This document shows, piece after piece, positions 18,536 to 25,677 of a stretch of DNA of 64,000 nt (position 1 is its first letter; the number at the start of each line of letters is the position of its first letter). The DNA comes from Clostridiales bacterium UBA1390 (GTDB lineage Bacteria; Bacillota; Clostridia; Lachnospirales; Bianqueaceae). Under the pieces are notes generated by a model that saw only the letters and a list, made by a program, of their open reading frames with translations, searched no databases and was not told where the DNA came from. The translations under genes and the position numbers were made by a program. The stretch is from assembly GCA_002305315.1 (NCBI GenBank), contig DBQQ01000038.1:6757-70756 (forward strand), in the 5' to 3' direction.

Positions 18536-19963
18536 TGTATACTCGAATTTTCAGGATCCGGGCAGGTTCGTGGTCTGGAGTGTATACAGTATACTCAATT
18601 TTTCAGGGCCCAGGCAGGTTCCTGTTCTGGGGCGTATACAGAAGGCTCGAAAATCCAGGGCCCAGGGCGAAATCTGTATACTCAAAAATTCAGGGCCCGG
18701 GCAGGTTCTTGGTTAATGGCGTATACAGCATGTTCGAAGAGCCTGGATCCGAGCAGAATCAGTATACTCAAATTTTCAGGATCTAGGGAGGTTCCTGGTC
18801 CGGGGCGTATACAACAAGATTGAAGAGCCTGGGCCCCGGGCGAAATCTGTATACTCAAAAATTCAGAGCCCAGGCAGGCTCCTGGTTCCTAGCGTATACA
18901 AGATACTCGAAAAACTGGGCCAGGACAAAATCTGTATACTCAAAAATTCAGAGCCCAGGCAGATTCCTGGTCGATAGCGTATACAGAAGGCTCGAAAATC
19001 CAGGGCCTCGGGCGAAATCTGTATACTCAAATTTTCAGAGCCCAGGCAGGTTCTTGGTTCCTAGCGTATACAGAAGCTCGAAAAGCTGAGCCCAGGCAGG
19101 ATCTGTATACTCAAATTTTCCGGGCCTGGACAGGTTCCTGATCGCTGGCGTATACTTGTATACTCAAAAAGCCCGGACTCTGGGCGAAATCTGTATACTC
19201 AAAAATTCAGGGCCCGGGCAGGTTCTTGGTTAATGGCGTATACAAGATACTCGAAAAAACTGGGCCCAGGGCAGAACCTGTATACTCAAAAATTCAGGAT
19301 CCAGGTCAGGATCTTGGTCGTTGGCGTATACAGTATACTCGAATTTTTCGGGGCAGGTCAGGCTCCCGATTTGGAGCGTATACAAAAAGCTCGAAAAGTC
19401 CGGCCCAGGGCAGGATCTGTATACTCAAATTTTCCGGGGCCAGGCAGATTCTTGTTCTGGGGCGTATACAGAAAGCTCGAAAAGCCAGGCCCTGGGCGAA
19501 ATCCGTATACTCAAATTTTCAGGATCCGGGCAGGTTCTTGGTCCAGGGCGTATACAAGATACTCGAAAAAACTGGGCCCCGGGCGAAATCAGTATACTCA
19601 AATTTTCAGGGCCCAGGCAGGTTCCTGTTCTGGGGCGTATACAAGATACTCGAAAAAACTGGGACCCGGGCGAAATCTGTATACTCAAATTTTCAGAGCC
19701 CAGGCAGATTCCTGGTCGATAGCGTATACAGAAGGCTCGAAAATCCAGGGACTCTGGGCGAAATCTGTATACTCAAAAATTCAGGGCCCAAGCAGGTTCC
19801 TGGTCCAGGGCGTATACAAGATACTCGAAAAGTCCGGGCCCAGGGCGAAATCTGTATACTCAAAAATTCAGGGCCCGGGCAGGTTCCTGGCCCAAGGCGT
19901 ATACTTGTGTGCGCAAAAAGCTGAAGCCCAGGCAATCCAGGCTTCGTATTTAAGCGAGTATAC
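18536..19963 (+). repeat. Tandem array of an 87-bp unit punctuated by GTATAC
   Basis: About 16 units run head to tail. Each unit has two parts that both begin with GTATAC. The first is a 45-bp part (GTATACTCAAAAATTCAG, then GGCCC, then CAGGTTCCTGG, then a variable 6-9 nt and GC). The second is a 39-43-bp part (GTATACA, then an A/G-rich stretch, CTCGAAAA, GGGCCC and GGGCGAAATCT). GTATAC occurs over 30 times, at alternating spacings of about 45 and 42 bp (52 at 18582 and 19326, 59 at the end). Each 45-bp part is bounded by inverted TGTATAC/GTATACA. Because 87 is divisible by three, several reading frames stay open and read as a 29-residue repeat, but no frame spans the array and none has a good RBS. 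It is treated as non-coding. Confidence 0.9.
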
Positions 19964-20025
19964 AGGTTAGGCGACGAGTCGAGCCTGCTACATACGCGAA
20001 TCACATAGATAGCCGGGTTTATAAT

Positions 20026-20064
20026 GAAAAAAATGCTAATGGCGCAAGACGCTGAATTAGCATT
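20026..20064 (-). terminator. Terminator of the LuxR-type operon
   Basis: Nine-bp stem AATGCTAAT/ATTAGCATT followed, on the minus strand, by a run of seven T. Confidence 0.8.
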
Positions 20065-20111
20065 AAAATGTATCTTTTTTATTTAGAATATAAAAGAACT
20101 CGCAGATATAG

Positions 20112-20897
20112 TTAGTTTTCTTCGTATTTTCTTTCTTTTGTTTGGATATAGAGTTGATATAGGCCCATTCGTGATTTCACACCGGTTTTTTCATAAATGG
20201 AGGTAATATGACGCTGAAAATTCCGTTTTGACATGTACAAAGAATCGGCCATCTGCTGAATGTTCTCTTTTGTGGTGATAAGAAGAAGGAAGACTTCTGC
20301 TTCTCGGGGGGTCAGCATGTAGTGCTGAATAAACCATTTTTGATGTGTTTCTTCGGACGAACAGGTGGAAACTGGTTTTGAAACCGGAGTTCGCGTAAGA
20401 ATCCGGGGAGAGAGTATGAGAAAAAGAAGAGAGACGACGAAAACTGAAAATAGAAAAATGAAAGAAAATCTTGTGAGCTCTCCCAGATAAAGAAAGAAAC
20501 AGAGGGTGAGAACGAGAGATCCATAGAACGTTGGAACGTGAAGTGAAGGTAAAAACGGACAGGATCCATCATAGAATAGATGGCTGAAAAAGCCAAAAAT
20601 GAACTGAAGGGCCAGAGAACAAATCCATAGAAAAAGAGGATATCGAATCTGATGCAGAAGGATGCTCCCAAGAATGAGCAGGACACAACATCCTGTTAGA
20701 ATACATTGGGGGAGCACAAAAGTTTTTTTGATAGAATAAACAGAGATATAGCCGAGTACGGATACAAAAAGAAATAGAGGAGGGAGAATATGCACTGGAA
20801 GAAGGAAATTGGATGAACTGCGAATACAGGCTTCCAACGATAGAAAAGATAATATATAGAAGGATGGTAAAAGGGAAGCGAGGATTTTTTTTCTCAT
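20112..20897 (-). CDS. Membrane-anchored LuxR-type regulator (about 6 TM)
   Basis: The N-terminal 190 residues are almost entirely hydrophobic, with about six membrane segments. The C-terminal 65 residues are a LuxR/GerE helix-turn-helix (LTPREAEVFLLLITTKENIQQMA, then SKRNFQRHITSIYEKTG). It resembles the MFS-LuxR fusion proteins of Clostridia and Actinobacteria but has only half the usual membrane part. It would sense a membrane signal and bind DNA while anchored. Its start overlaps the preceding gene by 4 bp (ATGA), so both share one transcript. Target genes are unknown; the divergent FHA cluster is the nearest candidate. Confidence 0.8.
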   Translation of the reverse strand: MRKKILASLLPSFYILSFLSLEACIRSSSNFLLPVHILPPLFLFVSVLGYISVYSIKKTFVLPQCILTGCCVLLILGSILLHQIRYPLFLWICSLALQFIFGFFSHLFYDGSCPFLPSLHVPTFYGSLVLTLCFFLYLGELTRFSFIFLFSVFVVSLLFLILSPRILTRTPVSKPVSTCSSEETHQKWFIQHYMLTPREAEVFLLLITTKENIQQMADSLYMSKRNFQRHITSIYEKTGVKSRMGLYQLYIQTKERKYEEN

Positions 20898-21823
20898 GAC
20901 TCAGAATCCTCTACATCCAGGGGAAGTTCATACGAAGAAGGATCCCATTCATAGTAAAATTGGATCAGACCAATGCGTCCTTTGGTGGCAGTTTTTTCAT
21001 TCAGGGTGTTGATATGACGATATAAAGCAGCCCGGGAAATCATAAGATCTTTGGTTAATTCCTGAATACTTTTGTCCGATGTGAGAAAGCATTGAAAGAT
21101 TTCTTGCTCCCGTTCCGTCAGATGATATTGTTGTGAAAACAGATGAAATCGTTCTTCGAATGTGAGTTTGTGAGGAGGTTCGAGAGTCTGTTCTGTAGGG
21201 GGAGTATGGGGAACGGAATAGAAGAAATGAGAAAATAGGGCATTTAAGATGCTGATTAATACAAAGAAGAACAACGAGAAAATGACAATCGGAATGCTGC
21301 TGTCAATAGACAATAATAGTGTGGATATATAAGACATGAGAATTACGCTGATGCGATGAATGACTTTGCCGATGCCAGACCATCTGCGAAATGAGTTCAT
21401 GTTTCTTGAGATGTTGAAAAAGCCGGAGGTGAAAAATACGGAAAAAAAACCGGCAGAGATGTAAAATACAATGATTCCCAAAGGAAAAGGACCTTCTAGT
21501 CGAATTACAACGACGCAAAGGGCTGCAAATAGCAGAAGACAATACATGATTAAGTTCATATGCCGTCGATTTTGAATATCAAAGAGAAAACCGGCAATCA
21601 GACAGCTCCCGGCCAGAAGTGGCAGTGAAAAAAGGGGAGAATGGAAAAAGATATGTGTCTCATAGACTATACGGCTCAGCGGGGCAAAGATACAGGCCAT
21701 GAAAAAAACAATCAGGATGAACAGAATCCCAATTTTATAATTTTCGGGGTGTTCTTTTTCATCGGAAGCGGTATGATGGATAGGAGAGGCTGGCGAAGCA
21801 AAAAGAGAGGACCGCGAAAGCAA
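20894..21823 (-). pseudogene. MFS-like/LuxR regulator, C-terminal part after an in-frame TAG
   Basis: This part directly follows a TAG in the same frame as the upstream 170-codon membrane segment. It has about six more hydrophobic segments and a LuxR-type HTH (LTEREQEIFQCFLTSDKSIQEL, then SRAALYRHINTLNEKT). Together the two parts make one 12-TM plus LuxR protein of about 480 residues, the known MFS-LuxR architecture. Translation from the TTG immediately after the stop is possible, but no ribosome-binding site is seen. The gene is called disrupted; the HTH half may be made at low level. Confidence 0.7.
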
Positions 21824-22333
21824 CTAGGTAAATAAGCAAACGGATATTATGAGAAACGTGAGATGGAAAGCGGGCCATTGATTCCATTGGAATAGGAGAA
21901 AGGATAGAAGAAAGCCGCATGCATAGGAAATGCCAATGATACATGACAAATGCATATCAGAATCAAGAGTTTCCGCAATCTGATGATGTACAGCGCTGCC
22001 CAGAAAGCCAAGTGCAAAAAAGAAAAGAAGGTTTCCCCACAAAGCCATGACAGGAATAGGGGAATATATGGACAGAATTATACTAAGACAACAGAAAACC
22101 GTAATACAAGAAAACAGAATGGGATAGAGTTTGCGTGGGATATGGGGATATCCAAGAGAGTATGAAATAAATCCCACAGCATTGGCTGCTAATATTCCAT
22201 TGGAAATAAACAGGGGGACATTGGCTGCAGAATCATGATTCAATACAAAGGAAGAACTTACAAAGAGAAAAACATATACGGAAAGTATCATAATGTTCTG
22301 CCGATAAGGTGGTGAAAAAAGAGAATAACGCAT
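21824..22333 (-). pseudogene. MFS-like/LuxR regulator, N-terminal membrane part
   Basis: About six hydrophobic segments in 169 residues, ending at TAG after FLIISVCLFT. Start at 22333 (MRYSLFSPP) follows AGAAAGGG by 7 nt; a GTG at 22360 lies further upstream. There is no DNA-binding domain, so alone it would not be a regulator. The same frame continues past the stop into the second membrane half and the HTH. The short 6-TM regulator downstream in this operon may have the same origin. Confidence 0.7.
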
Positions 22334-22543
22334 TATATAACCCTTTCTGAGCGAAGACACTTTTGTATCATACCCCTTCTATTGCATCATTGATTCCCGG
22401 AGAACCACAAGGTGACAAATGTCTCAACCTGTAAAAAAGGTGAGAATATAGTCGAGCACATATGGTTGACAGACTTGGCGCAAAGGCGACATCACTTTTT
22501 GTGAAGTTGGCGTCAAAACGATCTGCCCAAAACCGGAGATTTG

Positions 22544-22552
22544 TGAGATAAT
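22544..22552 (+). promoter_or_regulatory. Extended -10 promoter for the FHA/kinase cluster
   Basis: TGAGATAAT (TGn plus GATAAT) lies about 60 bp before the FHA gene. No good -35 was found. Upstream, 22361-22540 holds two near-copies of a TTGGCGnCAAA-like sequence (about 22475 and 22508) and nothing else recognised. Confidence 0.45.
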
Positions 22553-22612
22553 ACATAACAAATGTATAGTTCTTATAAGAACAATTTGAAATCCAACAAG
22601 GAGGAACGAGAG

Positions 22613-23152
22613 ATGAAGCAATGTGACAATGGTCATTTCTATGACGAAAAGAGGCTTGATACTTGTCCATATTGTCAGGAAGGATCTCAGACGAGCAGGA
22701 CCGTTTCGCTAGATGATATCGGGAAGACGGTAGCGGTATCGAATTGGGAGCCTCGAGAGGGAGATCGTGGGAAGACAGTGGGGATCATCAAAAAGAAGTT
22801 GGGCATTGATCCGGCGGTGGGTTTTCTGGTCTGTGTTGCGGGGCCGAACAAAGGCGCGGATTACAAACTGATTTCCGGGCGTAATTTTATTGGCAGAGCA
22901 GCCGCGATGGATATTGCATTACCGGACGATGATACCGTTTCCAGAGAGAGCCATGCGCTGATTACGTATGATACAAAGCATAACGCCTTTTCGCTTTCCC
23001 CAGGACAGGGACGGGGGGTCACATATTGCAATGATGAGCTGGTTGAAATGGTACGCCCACTGCATGCATACGACTTAATTGAAGTGGGAAAAAGTCAGCT
23101 GATTTTCTTGCCGTTATGCGGAGAACGTTTTCAATGGAGTCAAGAGGAGTAA
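22613..23152 (+). CDS. Zinc-ribbon FHA-domain protein
   Basis: Phosphothreonine-binding adaptor. The N-terminus is a zinc ribbon (KQCDNGHFYDE, then CPYCQ), and the C-terminal half is an FHA domain (GRNFIGRAAAMDIALPDD, then SRESHALITYD). Start at 22613 follows AAGGAGG; the upstream frame extension contains no domain. It is the first gene of the signalling cluster and probably reads phosphorylation marks set by the kinase four genes downstream and removed by the adjacent PP2C phosphatase. It is 179 residues long with no membrane segment. Confidence 0.88.
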   Translation: MKQCDNGHFYDEKRLDTCPYCQEGSQTSRTVSLDDIGKTVAVSNWEPREGDRGKTVGIIKKKLGIDPAVGFLVCVAGPNKGADYKLISGRNFIGRAAAMDIALPDDDTVSRESHALITYDTKHNAFSLSPGQGRGVTYCNDELVEMVRPLHAYDLIEVGKSQLIFLPLCGERFQWSQEE

Positions 23153-23155
23153 AAG

Positions 23156-24112
23156 ATGGATAAGTTCCTGGAGTGGCTGGATCAGCCACTGTTTGAACAA
23201 GGCAGCCTAAAAATCGGAGTGGTTCTTGTTTTCATGCTTATCATTGCCTCTGTTTTGGTGCTGACGATAATCGTATACAAAATTGGAATCAAAAGGAAGC
23301 ATATGCGTGAAGTAATAGAGAAACATCCAATAGAGGAGTCCACTACGATACGACCAGCGGATATACCTGTATTAGAGGCGGCAAATATGCAGGGGCAGGG
23401 AGAGCGTCATGAACAGCAAGATGCGTTTGGCTTGTCGCTTCTGGACGTCTATGAGCAGCAAGAGATTTTGGCCGTGCTGTGTGATGGTATGGGAGGTATG
23501 TTTGAGGGCGGAAGAATCGCACAAATCGTGTCAGCCAGGCTGTTGGGTGCGTATCCTTGGCCTGATGACGAGGCTGTGCTTCCCTTTATAGAGGAAATCA
23601 GTGCGGATATCTATAGAAATTTTTTCGGACATGGGGGAAGCACGCTGGTCGCCATCACGATACGAAAGAACAGTCTCAGATTTTGGAGTGTGGGAGACAG
23701 CGACCTGTTCCTTCTGAGAGAGGCCCATCTATATGCTCTGAATCAGAGACAGGAATATAAAAACGAACTTCTTATGCATGTTCTGGAAGGGATGGGATCA
23801 GTAGAGGCGGCGTATCAGGATCCGCAGGCGGGAGCTTTGTTGGAATATATAGGAAAAGAAGAGGTGCGGTGTGATTATCTGCGAAGTCCCTTTTTTCTGC
23901 TTCCGGGAGATACGCTGCTGCTATGTTCGGATGGTGTCAGCGATACACTGACTCGAAAACAGATTCAAGAAGCCATGTATTTATCGCCGCAGGCGTGTTG
24001 TGAGAAATTGGAAGAAGAGATTCTGCGGGCAGACCGAGAGAATCAGGATAATTATACTGCGATTGTATTGAGATATCATGGGAGCCATTGCGAAAAAGGA
24101 GGATCGAAATGA
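23156..24112 (+). CDS. Membrane-anchored PP2C-type Ser/Thr phosphatase
   Basis: Metal-dependent protein phosphatase. One transmembrane helix (about residues 18-42) precedes a cytosolic PP2C domain with RHEQQDAFG, LCDGMGGM, WSVGDSDLFLL, LCSDGVSDTL and DNYTAIVL, which supply the metal-binding aspartates. It is 318 residues long. It is expected to reverse phosphorylation by the cluster's Hanks-type kinase. The gene starts 3 bp after the FHA gene and overlaps the protease gene by 4 bp. Confidence 0.92.
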   Translation: MDKFLEWLDQPLFEQGSLKIGVVLVFMLIIASVLVLTIIVYKIGIKRKHMREVIEKHPIEESTTIRPADIPVLEAANMQGQGERHEQQDAFGLSLLDVYEQQEILAVLCDGMGGMFEGGRIAQIVSARLLGAYPWPDDEAVLPFIEEISADIYRNFFGHGGSTLVAITIRKNSLRFWSVGDSDLFLLREAHLYALNQRQEYKNELLMHVLEGMGSVEAAYQDPQAGALLEYIGKEEVRCDYLRSPFFLLPGDTLLLCSDGVSDTLTRKQIQEAMYLSPQACCEKLEEEILRADRENQDNYTAIVLRYHGSHCEKGGSK

Positions 24113-25332
24113 ACAAAGTCAGAAGAAAAAGAATAGTGGCCACTGTATGGATGGTGATGGGACTATTCAGCATGGTCTTGGGTGTTATGGGCTTTGCGGG
24201 AAAAGGAATCACACCGAATGAGGCAAGACACGGCGTCGTTTTTGTATATACAGAGTTCACGGACGGCCAGTATCTATATAGTGGAACGGGAACGGGATGG
24301 GCCATAGGAACTCCGGGCAAACCTGTAGAATATATTGTGACCAATGGTCATGTGGTGCAGAACGCGTACTTGACGGGCGGTGTGATGCAGGTCTATTTCT
24401 CATTAGCAGAAAACGATTATGTGGTTCCTCAGGTGGTATACTATTCTGCGCCAGAAGAAAAGGATATTGCAATACTTCGGCTTCCGTCACCGACAGACAA
24501 GAGAACGGCCCTGCAGCTGCGGAAATCGGATAGTATAGAAATTGGAGAGACGGCGGTGGCCTTGGGATATCCGTCCGTCGCAAACAGTACGAGCTATCGC
24601 GCATTTGACGAAGAAGACATTACCATGACACAGGGAATCATCAGCCGTAGAGCACAGCCCGTCGGATCCCAGTATGAAGCGTTTCAGATGGATGTTTCGA
24701 TTTCCGCCGGAAACTCTGGTGGACCGTTGGTAGATCAAAAAGGAAACGTGATTGGAATCAATACCAGCGGCATTTATAACACGGAATCAGGAGCCAGTGT
24801 GAACTATGCGATCATGATCGATGAACTGACTCGCATCCTGGATAATGAGCAGATCGACTATGCTTTGACCGACGGCGGATTGCTATGGGTGCCCAATTGG
24901 ATGGGGTATGTGTTTTTGCCGATTGGAATCCTGTTTCTGCTCTGTGGCGGTTTTATGTTTGTGAAAACGATGAATGGAACGGCAAAGAAACTGATTGCGG
25001 GGAAAAAAGTCTCTGGAAAGAAGACACATCCTGTTTTGAGGGGATTATCGGGGCCATTTGCCGGACAAGTCTTCGACCTGTCCAAAGGAACGATTGTGAT
25101 GGGGAGAGATCCGGCGACGTGCCATATCGTCTTTGAAAAAAACATGCCGGGCATCAGTGGACGGCACTGCCAGGTTTCTTATCAGGCAGCAGATGACAGC
25201 TTTGTTCTGACAGATCTGGGATCCAGCTTTGGAACGTATCTGGATCATGGAAAAAAACTTCCGGCACAGGTACCAGAAAAACTAATGGCGGGGATGGATT
25301 CTACCTCTGCGACACAAATGTTCGCTTCATAG
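24109..25332 (+). CDS. Trypsin-like (S1C) protease with C-terminal FHA domain
   Basis: Unusual fusion of 407 residues. An N-terminal signal anchor is followed by a trypsin-fold domain with the triad His (VTNGHVV), Asp (KDIAILRL) and Ser (SAGNSGGPLV). A second membrane helix (WMGYVFLPIGILFLLCGGF, about residue 270) then leads to a cytosolic FHA domain (VMGRDPATCHIVF, SGRHCQVSY, LGSSFGTYLD). The protease would face outside and the FHA inside, so phosphorylation could control an extracytoplasmic protease or anchor it to the kinase. No PDZ domain is seen. Start at 24109 (ATGA overlap) follows AAGGAGG; ATG 24088 lies upstream of that site. Confidence 0.88.
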   Translation: MNKVRRKRIVATVWMVMGLFSMVLGVMGFAGKGITPNEARHGVVFVYTEFTDGQYLYSGTGTGWAIGTPGKPVEYIVTNGHVVQNAYLTGGVMQVYFSLAENDYVVPQVVYYSAPEEKDIAILRLPSPTDKRTALQLRKSDSIEIGETAVALGYPSVANSTSYRAFDEEDITMTQGIISRRAQPVGSQYEAFQMDVSISAGNSGGPLVDQKGNVIGINTSGIYNTESGASVNYAIMIDELTRILDNEQIDYALTDGGLLWVPNWMGYVFLPIGILFLLCGGFMFVKTMNGTAKKLIAGKKVSGKKTHPVLRGLSGPFAGQVFDLSKGTIVMGRDPATCHIVFEKNMPGISGRHCQVSYQAADDSFVLTDLGSSFGTYLDHGKKLPAQVPEKLMAGMDSTSATQMFAS

Positions 25333-25350
25333 TTACGAAGGAGTAATCGA

Positions 25351-25677
25351 ATGTCTATATATTGTCTGGCCCATGGCCAAGTAGAGGAATCCAACTGGGA
25401 CCGAGTGAAAAGAAATGAGCATATCATATTCTATCACTTGAGCGCAGAAGGGGAGATTCGCCGGGAAACGGAAGCGGTAAATTTACAGAACGGGGAAGGG
25501 CTCCTGGCCTGCAATGAGGAAGTATATATTGAACCACTGGAGATCCAGGTTGAGTTTTTAAAGGCGCAGAATGCGAAAGCCTGGTTGACGGCATTGATTC
25601 TGCGACATACGGAACGAGCTCGAAAAATAGGTCAGGACCTGTTTTTGCAAACAGAAATCAGGGAGGGAAGAAAGTGA
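25351..25677 (+). CDS. Small hypothetical protein of the FHA/kinase cluster
   Basis: Not recognised. The 108 residues show no signal peptide, membrane helix or cysteine motif; the C-terminal third looks helical and charged (LRHTERARKIGQDL). It has a good RBS (GAAGGAG) and its stop overlaps the kinase GTG start, so it belongs to the operon and is probably translated in step with the kinase. A small adaptor or kinase partner is one possibility, from position only. Confidence 0.7.
   Translation: MSIYCLAHGQVEESNWDRVKRNEHIIFYHLSAEGEIRRETEAVNLQNGEGLLACNEEVYIEPLEIQVEFLKAQNAKAWLTALILRHTERARKIGQDLFLQTEIREGRK

Noticed and set aside
18536-19963. CRISPR array
   Set aside because: Spacing is regular, but the segments between GTATAC sites are themselves repeated and similar, not unique spacers, and no cas gene is present.
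11329-21826. Stop-codon reassignment or programmed recoding (TAA at 11329, TAG at 21824 and 52384)
   Set aside because: TAA, TAG and TGA all end intact conserved genes in this window, e.g. the cysteine desulfurase uses TAG. The 52.3-kb gene also has a frameshift. Ordinary mutation or sequence error is simpler.
22460-22500. TTGACA at 22466 as promoter of the FHA cluster
   Set aside because: No -10 sequence lies 16-18 bp downstream; the extended -10 at 22544 is a better candidate.
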